From: Micromonospora humi | Lineage (GTDB): Bacteria > Actinomycetota > Actinomycetes > Mycobacteriales > Micromonosporaceae | Length of the DNA stretch: 64,000 nt | Direction: 5' to 3' | Assembly: GCF_900090105.1 (NCBI RefSeq) | Contig: NZ_FMDM01000012.1 | Location: 177,299-241,298 of the forward strand | Shown here: piece after piece, positions 8,045-16,067 of the stretch | How positions within the stretch are numbered: the first letter of the stretch is position 1 | Layout of the letters: each line of letters starts with the position of its first letter | The notes under the pieces: generated by a model | What the model saw: the letters and a program-made list of their open reading frames with translations, nothing else | Databases searched by the model: none | What the model was told of the DNA's origin: nothing | Made by a program: the position numbers and the translations under genes

Positions 8045-10112
8045 CCAGTTGTCGGGCATCACCCCGGCTGCCCACGGCCAGGTAGATCCTCCGGGCACGG
8101 GCCGGGTCGCCGGTCAGTACCGCGTCCGCCGCCGACAGCCAGGGCGAATCGGCGGGAGCGTGCCGGGTGAGCGTCCGGCCGTCCACCCCGGACTCCCGCA
8201 ACGCGAGCGGCAGGTCGACGCCGAAGCTGCTGGTCAGTGCCCGCCCGGCCACGCAGTCCAGCAGCTCCTCCACGACCGGGGCGACGCGTGTGCGAGGCCG
8301 GCGCAGGGCGACCGCCACCCGGAGTCGCTGCACCAGCGCGGGACCCAGCAGTGCCGCTCCGCCGTCGCGCCGGGCCACCACCTCCGCCTCGGACGAGTGG
8401 CGGTGCGCGCCGGGCAGATCGTGTCGGTGCAGGGCCAGGCGTGCCAGCACGACATGCACCTCGGAGGCCATCCGATGGTCACGATCGTCACCCCGCAGGT
8501 AGCGGTCGCCCGCCGCCCGGGCCTCGGCCCACCTGCCCCGGTGGAACGCCTCCCGCACCTGCTCGGCGACCAGCCAGGGGACGTCGGCGGTGGCCGCCGT
8601 GCCGCGCACCCGACCGAGGGCCCGCTCCCGGTAGGCCGCCGCCGCACCCAGCCGCCCCCGCCGGTCCTCGGCGTCCGCCAGCGCCACCCAGAGCACCGGC
8701 GGCACCCAGCCCACCCGATCCTGGTACGCCTGGGTGACACGGTCGAGTTCGGCCGTCACGCCCTCGTGACCGCTGCCCAGGTCGACGAGCGCCAGGTTGC
8801 CGCGAGCCCGGAGATCCAGCGGCGTCAACGACAGCTGCCGCGCCCAGCGCAGGCCGAGCCGGCCCGCGCGCCTCGCCTGCACGTCCTGGTCGCTGACCGC
8901 CAGGATTCCGCAGACGTTGACCAGGGCGGCGGCGCCGGCGGCATCCGGAGCGCGCTCGTCGAGCAGGTCGAGGACCTCGGCGGTGCGTCGCACGGCAGAA
9001 CCACCCTCCCCGGGGCGGAGCCAGAGCGACCGGGCCTGCCAGGAGAGCGCCTCTGCCGCCTGGTGCCACCGGCCCGCGCGGCGGAACAGCGTCGCCGCCC
9101 GCGACAACTCGTCGAGGCCGCCACCCGTCTGGTGATAGCGGATCTCGCCGAGCCGTAGCAGTGCCTCGGCGCGCGACAGGGGATCGCCGTCCAGGTCCAG
9201 GCTCGCCGTGAAGCAGTGGGACGCCTGCCGGTAGTCGCCGCGATCGGCGATCCAGGCACCGGCGCGGTGCAACGTCAGCGACGTCGTCGTCCGGCCCCGA
9301 GGCGCCGGCGGGGCGACCCCGGCCGCCGGGTCGTCGTCGTGGTCGAGGATCCGTCGGTAGGTCCGCGTGATGACGGTGCTCGGCTCCACCCCGAGGTCGT
9401 CGACGACCCGACGGCGGAACGTCCGGTAGGCGGTGACCGCCTCGTCGTACCGGCCGGCGCGGGCGAGCGCCCGCAGGCGCAGGTCGTGGACCCACTCCGC
9501 GGTGGGCTCCCGGGCGGCCAGGACGGCCAGCTCGGGCAGCACCGACAGGTGGTCACCGAGGCGCAGGCGTACGTCCAGCGACATCCGCCGCAGCGCCTGC
9601 ACCTCCTCGGACACCGGGACGAGTTCCGGCCACCGGCCCGGGTCCGACCAGACTCCCTGGCACGGCGCGCCGCGTACCAGGTCCGTCGCCCGGTCGACGA
9701 GGGCGACAGCGGTCGCGAGGTCACCGGCCGCCTCGGCCCGATGGGCGCGGTCGCGCAGCTCACGGAGATCAGCGAGGTCGGTGCCACCGGAGCCGAGGTC
9801 CAGCTGGTAGCCGTCGACGGTGTGCCGCAGGCCGGCGGCGGCGTCCGGGTGGACGGCCCGGAGCCGCGCCCGGACCCGGTGCACGAGGACCCGCAGGCCG
9901 TCCGGGTCCGGCGGGTACCGCTCGGGCCACACCCGGTGCGCGAGCGTGCGCGGGGGGACGGCGGCCGGGTACCGCAGGGCCAGGGTGGCCACGAGCGCCT
10001 GCTGCCGCCGGCCGTGCAGGGGGACGTCGGTGCCGGCGGCGCGTACCCGTAGCGGCCCGAGGACGCCGCACCACAGCCGGCGCTGCCCCTCCGGCTCGCC
10101 CTGCTCGGTCAT
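8025..10112 (-). CDS. SARP-type transcriptional regulator with BTAD and TPR region
   Basis: Regulator of 695 residues. Residues about 15-95 form an OmpR-like winged helix (LGPLRVRAAG..., LVHRVRARLRAV). Residues about 100-250 form a bacterial transcriptional activator domain, ending with the typical YRTFRRRVVDDLGVEPS. The remaining 400 or so residues are helical, Arg/Ala-rich TPR-like repeats. No P-loop NB-ARC ATPase motif is visible between BTAD and TPR, so it is smaller than AfsR. SARPs activate secondary-metabolite or developmental genes by binding direct repeats. No biosynthetic cluster adjoins it, so the target is unknown. Confidence 0.82.
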   Translation of the reverse strand: MTEQGEPEGQRRLWCGVLGPLRVRAAGTDVPLHGRRQQALVATLALRYPAAVPPRTLAHRVWPERYPPDPDGLRVLVHRVRARLRAVHPDAAAGLRHTVDGYQLDLGSGGTDLADLRELRDRAHRAEAAGDLATAVALVDRATDLVRGAPCQGVWSDPGRWPELVPVSEEVQALRRMSLDVRLRLGDHLSVLPELAVLAAREPTAEWVHDLRLRALARAGRYDEAVTAYRTFRRRVVDDLGVEPSTVITRTYRRILDHDDDPAAGVAPPAPRGRTTTSLTLHRAGAWIADRGDYRQASHCFTASLDLDGDPLSRAEALLRLGEIRYHQTGGGLDELSRAATLFRRAGRWHQAAEALSWQARSLWLRPGEGGSAVRRTAEVLDLLDERAPDAAGAAALVNVCGILAVSDQDVQARRAGRLGLRWARQLSLTPLDLRARGNLALVDLGSGHEGVTAELDRVTQAYQDRVGWVPPVLWVALADAEDRRGRLGAAAAYRERALGRVRGTAATADVPWLVAEQVREAFHRGRWAEARAAGDRYLRGDDRDHRMASEVHVVLARLALHRHDLPGAHRHSSEAEVVARRDGGAALLGPALVQRLRVAVALRRPRTRVAPVVEELLDCVAGRALTSSFGVDLPLALRESGVDGRTLTRHAPADSPWLSAADAVLTGDPARARRIYLAVGSRGDARQLATAASG

Positions 10113-10218
10113 CAGCGTCCGACTGGTCCCATCCTGCGACGGCTGCTTCCGGGTCGACCTCGACCCATCGACGTTGCTCGTCGTCGAGTCTAACCGCGCA
10201 TGCCGCAGCGCCGGTGGC

Positions 10219-10638
10219 TCAGCCGACCTGGCTGTTGTCCTTCAGCGCGCCCCAGCCGTGCCAGCGGTCGATCTCGATCAGCGCGCTGACGCGAGCGCGC
10301 TCCCGCCGCGGGTAGGGCTTCCCGGTGTAGTGCTGGGAGAGCCGGTCGATGTCGGCCAGGTCGGTGTCGTCCCGCAGCTCGACCACGCGCCCGACGATGC
10401 TCAGGTGCGTGTACCAGCCCTGCTCGTCGAGCGCGGTGAGGGTGACCCGGGGGTCGTTGCGCAGGTGGTTCAGCCGGCGCCGCCCCTCGTCCATGTTGAC
10501 CAGGATCCGGCCGTCCTCCCACAGGTACCAGGTGGCAGCGGAGACCGGCTGGCCGTCGGACCGCAGCGTGGCGATGACGGCGGGGTTGGGCTTGCGCAGC
10601 ATGGCAACGGCCGGCTCGGGCAGCGGCGGCTTCGACAT
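10219..10638 (-). CDS. PPOX-class / F420-dependent oxidoreductase (split-barrel flavoprotein fold)
   Basis: Cytoplasmic enzyme of 139 residues from the pyridoxamine-5'-phosphate-oxidase-like split-barrel family, many actinobacterial members of which use F420. Features: PAVIATLRSDGQPVSAATWYLWEDG near the N-terminus, NMDEGRRRLNHLRNDPRVTLTAL in the cofactor-binding part and YTHLSIVGRVVEL further on. The ATG at 10638 has GAAGAGGAGAACC upstream and begins the conserved part. The longer frame to 10695 adds unrelated residues. The substrate cannot be told. Confidence 0.85.
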   Translation of the reverse strand: MSKPPLPEPAVAMLRKPNPAVIATLRSDGQPVSAATWYLWEDGRILVNMDEGRRRLNHLRNDPRVTLTALDEQGWYTHLSIVGRVVELRDDTDLADIDRLSQHYTGKPYPRRERARVSALIEIDRWHGWGALKDNSQVG

Positions 10639-10704
10639 GGTTCTCCTCTTCGCGACGGCACTGTCTCCGCACTGTACGTATCGGCGGTGCCGCACGCAGG
10701 GGAA

Positions 10705-10740
10705 CCGTGGGCCCGGAGCCGTCCGGCTCCGGGCCCACGG
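10705..10740. terminator. Hairpin terminator after the CBM2 esterase gene
   Basis: A perfect 17-base inverted repeat (CCGTGGGCCCGGAGCCG and its complement) with a two-base centre lies nine bases past the stop of the minus-strand esterase. It separates that gene from the PPOX gene downstream. Confidence 0.75.
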
Positions 10741-10748
10741 GTCGCACG

Positions 10749-12053
10749 TCAGGAACTGATGCAGGTGATGTTGCCGGGCGCGGTGGCGCCGTTGCCGGTG
10801 GCGGTGAACCCGAACGTGGTCGAGGCGTTCGGGGCCAACGTGCCGTTGTAGGGGGCGTTCTGCACCGAGACGGTGCCGGTGGTGCCGGTGTTGACGCCGC
10901 TCCAGAGGCTGCTGATGGCCTGCCCGGAGGCGAGCGTCAGGCGTACGTTCCAGCCGTTGACGGTGGCGGTGGTGTTGTTGGCGACGGTGACCTCACCCTG
11001 GAAGCCGCCCGGCCAGGTGTTGACGGTGCGGTAGGCCGCCGCGCAGCCGGTGGCCGGGGGAGTCGTCGGCGGCGTGGTGGTGGGCGGGGTCGAGGTGGGC
11101 GGCGTGCTGGTGGGCGGCGTGCTGGTGGGCGGGGTGGTGGTGGGCGGCGTGGTCGACTCGAACTGGCTGAAGAACCGCCAGATCTCGCCCGAGGTCCAGG
11201 TCCGGGAGTCGTTCGGGGTGCCCGAGCCGTCGACCGGGCTGGGGGTGTGGTCGCCGTCGAACGCGGCCCACTGCACCGGGTAGCCGGACCGGCAGCCGGA
11301 GTAGACGGTGGTGATGTGGCTGAAGCTGTTCAGGGCCGGCTCGCGCGGGCTCTGGGCGGTGCAGCCGTTGTTCCGGACGAACGTGTCGCGCAGCGACCGG
11401 CCCATCGAGATGTTCAGGACGCTGTCGTGGGTGCCGTGGATGCCGAAGTAGGGCACGGGCTGGGTGCCGCCGTTGCAGCCGCTGAGGTTGGCGCCGGAGA
11501 GCACGGCGACCGCGCGGATGACGCTGGAGCGGGCGCAGGCGACCGCGTAGCTCATCGCACCGCCGTAGCTCCAGCCGAGCGCGAAGCGCTGGGTGGTGTC
11601 GACGCAGAGGTCGTTCTCGACCTGCCGGGAGATGTCGTCGAAGAGGGTCAGGTCCCGGCCGTTGGTGTTGGCCCAGCCGTTGTCGATGCCCTGCGGCGCG
11701 ACGAAGATCGTGCTGTTGTTCGACAGCGGCAGCAGCCCGTAGTAGCCGGCCGAGGCGACGTTGTTCGCGGAGCCGTTCAGCCAGTGGAAGCCGAAGACCA
11801 GGCGGTAGGGGCGGTTCCGGTCGTAGCCGTCCGGGATGCGCAGGATGTAGCTGCGGTTCTGGCCGCCGCTGGAGATGGTGCGGGTGCCGTTGCTGAGCGT
11901 GGGGGCCTTGCCGCAGCCGGCGGTGGCGGCGAGCGTGCCGTTCGTCGCGGCCTCCGCCGCGCCGCCGAGGCCGCCGCTCAGCACGCCGCCGACGGCCGTC
12001 GTGACGATCAGGGCCGCGGCGGCGAGGGTGGAGAGTAGCTGGGTACGTTTCAC
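10749..12053 (-). CDS. Secreted feruloyl/acetyl-xylan esterase-like hydrolase (LpqC/PHB depolymerase family) with CBM2
   Basis: Exported alpha/beta-hydrolase of 434 residues. Signal peptide about 1-36, then TISSGGQNRSYILRIPDGYD, then the nucleophile elbow GWSYGGAMS (GxSxG) and a C-terminal FDGDHTPSP that holds the likely catalytic His. A Thr/Pro linker of repeated PPTSTPPT units joins a CBM2 cellulose-binding domain of about 100 residues (VNTWPGGFQGEVTV...). The family cleaves ester side groups from xylan or pectin, and some members depolymerise polyhydroxyalkanoates. The GTG at 12053 has AAGGAGG nine bases upstream. The gene at 27571 is a paralogue with CBM13 in place of CBM2. Confidence 0.85.
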   Translation of the reverse strand: MKRTQLLSTLAAAALIVTTAVGGVLSGGLGGAAEAATNGTLAATAGCGKAPTLSNGTRTISSGGQNRSYILRIPDGYDRNRPYRLVFGFHWLNGSANNVASAGYYGLLPLSNNSTIFVAPQGIDNGWANTNGRDLTLFDDISRQVENDLCVDTTQRFALGWSYGGAMSYAVACARSSVIRAVAVLSGANLSGCNGGTQPVPYFGIHGTHDSVLNISMGRSLRDTFVRNNGCTAQSPREPALNSFSHITTVYSGCRSGYPVQWAAFDGDHTPSPVDGSGTPNDSRTWTSGEIWRFFSQFESTTPPTTTPPTSTPPTSTPPTSTPPTTTPPTTPPATGCAAAYRTVNTWPGGFQGEVTVANNTTATVNGWNVRLTLASGQAISSLWSGVNTGTTGTVSVQNAPYNGTLAPNASTTFGFTATGNGATAPGNITCISS

Positions 12054-12479
12054 TGTTGCGTGCCTCCTTGCCAGTGGTGGTGGTCCGGTGCCGGTGGTGC
12101 GCGTGCGGGTTCGCCCGTGGTGAGGCGTGGGGAAGCGGGGCCGGCGAGGAGCGGGGTCCTCCGGCGGTGGTCTGCGGTCGGGGGGCATCGGCGCGGCGGC
12201 CCGGACTGGTCGCCGGTCGGCGGGAGGGTGTGCCCTCGTCGGCGCCGTGCCGGTGACCGGGAGCGTGCCCTTCGCCCCCGTGCCGAAAGATAGCAGTTTA
12301 TCGATAACAGGTTCAACCGCTCTTGTTGCGGAACACGTGCTCCCGGTCGGTCGTTCCGACGGTGAGTCGGTGTGGACCGCTAGCTTCTGAGCTGCGCACA
12401 CAGCGATGGCCGACCACCGAAACTCTCGGACCGACATCCGGAAAATTCCGACGCCGGACCGGTCTGCCGGTGGTGAGCG
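12054..12479. other. 426-bp gene-free region upstream of the CBM2 esterase
   Basis: The part nearest the esterase carries its ribosome site and a GC-rich leader. From about 12290 the GC content drops. The perfect 10-bp palindrome TTATCGATAA at 12298-12307 looks like a LacI-type operator about 245 bases before the start codon. I found no convincing coding frame here. Confidence 0.5.
12298..12307. promoter_or_regulatory. Possible LacI-type operator TTATCGATAA
   Basis: Perfect 10-bp palindrome with a central CG, in AT-richer DNA upstream of the CBM2 esterase. It shares the ATCGAT centre with the operator of the LacI regulon at 25680 but has different flanks, so it may respond to another regulator. 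Confidence 0.4.
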
Positions 12480-13286
12480 TTAACAGTCGTGGTGTGTGAG
12501 CAGCCGTTCCGTGAGGTCCGCCAGGCGGTCCGCGTCGCGTGGGTCGAGCGTCGGAAAGCTGAGCGGAAGCCGCCGGCCGCGGTCCACGGCGGTCAGCGGC
12601 GCGTCGGGTGGCGCGTCCACGAACCCGTGGATCGGGGACACCGCCGCCGCGACGGGGCGGGCCACCAGCGAGGCCGCCGCCAACAGCCCGCGAACGACGA
12701 ACGGCAGCGGGCTGCGGTCGCCGCTCCTGGTGAAGCCGGGATGGTAGAGCACGTACCGCGCGCGGCTTCCCGACCGCCTGGCGAAGCCCACGCCGAGCAG
12801 GTCGTTGGCGCGACCGGCCTGGAGCTGGGCGGTGACCGCCGAATACCCGGACTCCAGTTGCGGGTCCGCCCAGCGCACCCCGCCCCGGGTGACGCCGACG
12901 CCCGCGACGTTCACGATCACCGGGGCGGCCGCCCGGTCGAGCGCCGGCCGTAGGCCGAGACCGAGCAGGTAGCGGCTGAGGTAGTAGAGCGCGAAGGTGC
13001 GCTCCAGGCCCTCGGCGGTGACGATCCGGCGTGGCGCCACCGCGTTGGCGAACAGCGTCAGCGCATCCACGACCGGGTGCTCCGCGAGGATGCGCTCGAC
13101 GACCTGCCGGGTCTCGCGCACGCTGGACAGGTCGACGGGAAGGAAGTCGATGGAGGCGCCCCCCAGTGCGGCACCGCGCGCGTGGTCCCGGCCGAGCACC
13201 AGGACCCGGTCACCGCGTTCGGCGCGTCCGAGGGCGAACGCCCGTCCCATGCCGTTGGTGCCGCCGCTGACCACCACGAGCCCCAT
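12480..13286 (-). CDS. SDR family NAD(P)-dependent oxidoreductase
   Basis: Short-chain dehydrogenase-like protein of about 268 residues. The Rossmann start is VVVSGGTNGMGRAFALGRAERGDRV. DLSSVRETRQVVERIL and FANAVAP (the NAG position) follow, then VIVNVAGVGV. The usual catalytic YxxxK is not obvious: the expected region reads YSAVTAQLQAGRANDL, so Tyr is present but Lys is replaced, and activity is uncertain. Starts at 13286 (GGAGG but short spacing), 13316 and 13322 are all possible. It diverges from an HxlR regulator 72 bases away, a common arrangement for locally controlled reductases. Confidence 0.75.
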   Translation of the reverse strand: MGLVVVSGGTNGMGRAFALGRAERGDRVLVLGRDHARGAALGGASIDFLPVDLSSVRETRQVVERILAEHPVVDALTLFANAVAPRRIVTAEGLERTFALYYLSRYLLGLGLRPALDRAAAPVIVNVAGVGVTRGGVRWADPQLESGYSAVTAQLQAGRANDLLGVGFARRSGSRARYVLYHPGFTRSGDRSPLPFVVRGLLAAASLVARPVAAAVSPIHGFVDAPPDAPLTAVDRGRRLPLSFPTLDPRDADRLADLTERLLTHHDC

Positions 13287-13298
13287 TCCGCCTCCACT

Positions 13299-13309
13299 AC
13301 CGTTTCGGT
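13299..13309. promoter_or_regulatory. Small palindrome ACCGTTTCGGT between the SDR and HxlR genes
   Basis: An 11-base palindrome lies between the divergent genes, next to a minus-strand TTGACC. It is a candidate HxlR site if the SDR starts at 13286. If the SDR starts further upstream it would be coding. Confidence 0.3.
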
Positions 13310-13358
13310 CAACCATGCTCATCCTGGGCAGGCGTCGGCGGCGGCGAAAGAAGGCACT

Positions 13359-13766
13359 TTGACGGACACAGCGAACACCGGTGTGCGTGCCCGACTCGAC
13401 GACCACCGGCTGCCGGACCCGGTGCCGGCCGGCGAGTACGAGGGTTGCCCGGTCACCGGCGTGCTCCGACGGGTCGGTGACAAGTGGGCGCTGCTGCTGG
13501 TCACCCTGCTCGGGCAGCGGCCGTACCGGTTCAACGAGTTGCACCGGGCGGTCGACGGCATCAGCCAGCGGATGCTCACCCGGACGTTGCGCACGCTGGA
13601 GAGCGACGGCCTGGTCGACCGGGAGGTGCTCCCGACGTCGCCGCCGAGCGTCGAGTACCGGCTGACGCCCCTGGGCGTCAGCCTCTTGGAGCCGCTCGCC
13701 GTGCTGGCCGGCTGGGCGCTCGACCACCACGCCGAGATCGTCGCGGCACGCCGGCGACCTGTCTGA
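13359..13766 (+). CDS. HxlR-family winged-helix regulator
   Basis: DNA-binding regulator of about 135 residues. The HxlR signature is clear: CPVTGVLRRVGDKWALLLV near the N-terminus, RFNELHRAVDGISQRMLTRTLRTLE as the recognition helix region, DGLVDREV and VEYRLTPLG as the wing. HxlR proteins usually act as dimers sensing quinones, aldehydes or oxidants and control a divergent oxidoreductase, here the SDR. The start is probably TTG 13359, preceded by AAAGAAGG, with GTG 13383 as the alternative. Confidence 0.82.
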   Translation: MTDTANTGVRARLDDHRLPDPVPAGEYEGCPVTGVLRRVGDKWALLLVTLLGQRPYRFNELHRAVDGISQRMLTRTLRTLESDGLVDREVLPTSPPSVEYRLTPLGVSLLEPLAVLAGWALDHHAEIVAARRRPV

Positions 13767-13807
13767 CTCGCCTCGGCCGTGCCGTCGCTCGGCGCTATCG
13801 TTCGGGC

Positions 13808-14305
13808 GTGCACATCCGTTTCGACGTCCCGGCCGATCCCGCCTACCCGGCCCGCGTGGCCGCCGCGCTCAGCCGCGTCCGGCTGCGCCGCTTCGGATAC
13901 GTCGGCGCCGCGCTGGCGGCCGTCGGGGCCGTCGGTCTCGCCGTCTCGTCGGCGCTCGCGTCCGACGACCGGTTCTCGTCGCTGTGGACCGCGCTGCTCG
14001 TGGGGGGCCTGCTGTCCATGCTCTACGCGCCGTGGGTGCGGTGGCGCGCCCGGCGACGCTCCGGTGGCTACGCCGTCGAGGGTGGCTACGACATCACCGA
14101 CGACAACATCATGATGCGCAGCGGCTCGGAGTCCGGCGGCATCGCCTGGGAAGGCGTCACCAGGGTGACGGACGACCCGGAGTTCTGGATCGTCCACGTC
14201 GGCCGGATGCCGGCGACCGTGATCCCCCGCCGGTTGATGTCCGACGCCGACGCCGAGACGTTGCGGGCCTTCATGACCGAGCGCGGCCTGCTCCGGCGTC
14301 GGTGA
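13808..14305 (+). CDS. YcxB-like membrane protein
   Basis: Protein of 165 residues: a short N-terminal strand region, two membrane helices (about residues 38-80) separated by a short loop, then a beta-rich cytoplasmic domain containing GGYDITDDNIMMRSGSESGGIAWEGV and ending in a FMTERGLL helix. The two-helix plus PH-like C-terminal layout resembles the YcxB family of unknown role. The GTG start is preceded by TATCGT six bases upstream, a leaderless arrangement. Confidence 0.68.
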   Translation: MHIRFDVPADPAYPARVAAALSRVRLRRFGYVGAALAAVGAVGLAVSSALASDDRFSSLWTALLVGGLLSMLYAPWVRWRARRRSGGYAVEGGYDITDDNIMMRSGSESGGIAWEGVTRVTDDPEFWIVHVGRMPATVIPRRLMSDADAETLRAFMTERGLLRRR

Positions 14306-14358
14306 GACGGGCCGCCTCGATCCAGGGATCGGTGGGCCCTGGTTACGCCGACCGATCA

Positions 14359-14380
14359 CGGGCACCGTGAGGGGTGCCCG
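14359..14380. terminator. Hairpin between the YcxB-like and aldo/keto reductase genes
   Basis: CGGGCACC and its complement GGTGCCCG are separated by six bases. The hairpin ends 30 bases before the reductase start and may terminate the upstream transcript. Confidence 0.45.
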
Positions 14381-14409
14381 CCGGAGACTCCGGCGTGCGG
14401 AAGGGAACC

Positions 14410-15276
14410 ATGACCGGCGACAAGCTTCCCGGCGGCACCTACCGGGTCGGCGACCTCACCCTGACCCGGATGGGTTACGGCGCCATGCAACTGGCCGGTC
14501 CGGGCGTGTTCGGCCCGCCCCGGGACCGCGACGCCGCCGTGGCGGTGCTGCGGACGGCGGTCGAGCTGGGCGTCCGGCACATCGACACGGCGGACTTCTA
14601 CGGCCCGCACGTCACCAACGAGATCATCCGCGAGGCGCTCGCCCCCTACCCGGACGACCTGCACATCGTGACCAAGGTCGGCAACCGCCGCGACGAGCGG
14701 GGCGGATGGCCGCCCGCCCGCACGCCGGCCGAGCTGACCGAGCAGGTGCACGACAACCTGGGTCGCCTCGGCGTCGCGGCGCTCGACGTGGTGAACCTGC
14801 GCGTCGGCGGCTTCGACACCCCGGAGCCCGGCTCGATCGCCGAGCCGTTCGGTGCGCTCGCGGACCTGCGCGAGCAGGGGCTGATCCGGCACCTGGGGCT
14901 GAGCACTGTCACCGCGGACCAGCTCGCCGAGGCCCGGTCGATCGCCCCGGTGGTGTGCGTGCAGAACCTCTACAACCTGGCCAACCGCGCCGACGACGAG
15001 CTGGTCGACGGCACCGCCCGGCAGGGGATCGCGTTCGTGCCGTACTTCCCGCTCGGCGGCTTCTCGCCGTTGCAGTCCGACATCCTGGACCGGGTCGCGA
15101 AGCGACTGGAGGCGACGCCGATGGCCGTCGCGCTGGCCTGGCTGCTGCACCGCTCGCCGAACATCCTGCTCATCCCCGGCACGTCCTCGGTCGCGCACCT
15201 GCGCGAGAACATCGCCGGGGCGGCCCTGGACCTGCCCGCCGACGCGCTCGCCGAGCTGGACGCGATCGGCGGGTGA
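14410..15276 (+). CDS. Aldo/keto reductase
   Basis: NAD(P)H-dependent (beta/alpha)8 oxidoreductase of 288 residues. Visible: GYGAMQLAG at the barrel start, HIDTADFYG with the catalytic Asp and Tyr, and IVTKVG with the catalytic Lys. The position usually occupied by catalytic His is LDVVNLRV, so Asn stands where most family members have His. The C-terminal LIPGTSS segment contacts the cofactor. ATG 14410 is preceded by GGAAGGGAACC; an upstream in-frame ATG at 14374 lies in a hairpin region and is less likely. The substrate is unknown. It lies just before the FadR regulator. Confidence 0.88.
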   Translation: MTGDKLPGGTYRVGDLTLTRMGYGAMQLAGPGVFGPPRDRDAAVAVLRTAVELGVRHIDTADFYGPHVTNEIIREALAPYPDDLHIVTKVGNRRDERGGWPPARTPAELTEQVHDNLGRLGVAALDVVNLRVGGFDTPEPGSIAEPFGALADLREQGLIRHLGLSTVTADQLAEARSIAPVVCVQNLYNLANRADDELVDGTARQGIAFVPYFPLGGFSPLQSDILDRVAKRLEATPMAVALAWLLHRSPNILLIPGTSSVAHLRENIAGAALDLPADALAELDAIGG

Positions 15277-15326
15277 CCCGGTCACGGTCGACGTGGTCGG
15301 GCGCGGCGCTGCACTAGGGTGTCGCC

Positions 15327-16067
15327 ATGACGGCGCGCGGAGACGGGTTCGCCTTCCCGCCCCGCCGCCCGGCCGAGCGGCTGGGCGTGGCGGTGGTGAG
15401 CGAGCTGGTCGAACTCATCGTCACCGGCCAGCTCGGCGAGGGGCAGATGCTTCCCCCGGAGGGGCCGCTCAGCGAGCACTTCGGGGTGAGCCGCACGGTC
15501 GTCCGGGAGTCGGTGAAGCGGCTCGAGGAGAAGGGCCTGGTGGTGGTCTCGCAGGGGCGCGGGACCCAGGTGGCCCGGGTCGGCTCGTGGAACATGCTGG
15601 ACCCGGTCGTCCTGTCCGCGCTGATCGACAACGACGCCTCACTGGGCGTGCTGGACGAGCTGACCGTCGTCCGGGGCAGCCTGGAGGCGGCCATGGCGGG
15701 CACGCTGGCGACCCGGCGTACGCCGGAGGAGCTGACCCGGGTCGAGCACGCGCTCGCGGCGATGCGCGAGATCCGGCTCGAGACCGACTCCTTCCGGCAG
15801 GCGGACGTGGTCTTCCACTTCACGATCATGGAGTTGTCCGGCAACCGCCTGGCGGAGAACATCTGCAAGCGCCTCTACCGGCGGGCCATGGAGAGCCACC
15901 GGTTCCACGGGTTGACGTACCGGAGCGCCTTCGAGTCGACGCTCGACGAGCACGCGCTGGTGGTCGACGCCATCGCCCGCCAGGACGCGGCGGGCGCGGA
16001 ACGCGCCATGCGCGACCACATCGTCACCTCCTGGCAGCGGCGCCGGCTCGAAGGGCCGCCCGGCTAG
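15327..16067 (+). CDS. FadR-subfamily GntR regulator (FCD domain)
   Basis: Regulator of 246 residues. The N-terminal winged helix has LPPEGPLSEHFGVSRTVVRESVKRLEEKGLV. The C-terminal FCD helical domain has conserved polar positions typical of carboxylate or metal binding (DVVFHFTIMELSGN, DEHALVVDAI, AMRDHI). Regulators of this type often sense sugar acids such as gluconate or galactonate. Its stop overlaps by 4 bp the convergent sugar-acid dehydratase-like gene, its likely target. TAGGGT lies six bases before ATG, which suggests a leaderless mRNA. Confidence 0.88.
   Translation: MTARGDGFAFPPRRPAERLGVAVVSELVELIVTGQLGEGQMLPPEGPLSEHFGVSRTVVRESVKRLEEKGLVVVSQGRGTQVARVGSWNMLDPVVLSALIDNDASLGVLDELTVVRGSLEAAMAGTLATRRTPEELTRVEHALAAMREIRLETDSFRQADVVFHFTIMELSGNRLAENICKRLYRRAMESHRFHGLTYRSAFESTLDEHALVVDAIARQDAAGAERAMRDHIVTSWQRRRLEGPPG

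Noticed and set aside
8025..10112. Secondary-metabolite gene cluster around the SARP regulator
   Set aside because: No polyketide, peptide, terpene or tailoring genes lie near it, so it is not cited as a cluster regulator.
11040..11160. Short tandem repeats resembling a CRISPR or satellite array
   Set aside because: They encode the Pro/Thr linker between hydrolase and CBM2. The period is nine to twelve bases in frame, with no spacers. The linker of the GH43 gene at about 30430 is the same case.
12054..12316. Small ORFs in the gap upstream of the CBM2 esterase
   Set aside because: Several short frames on both strands have low-complexity Arg/Gly/Pro content and no ribosome sites.
13484..13807. 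A longer N-terminus for the YcxB-like gene
   Set aside because: The extension overlaps the HxlR gene out of frame. GTG 13808 with its -10 box six bases upstream is a better start.
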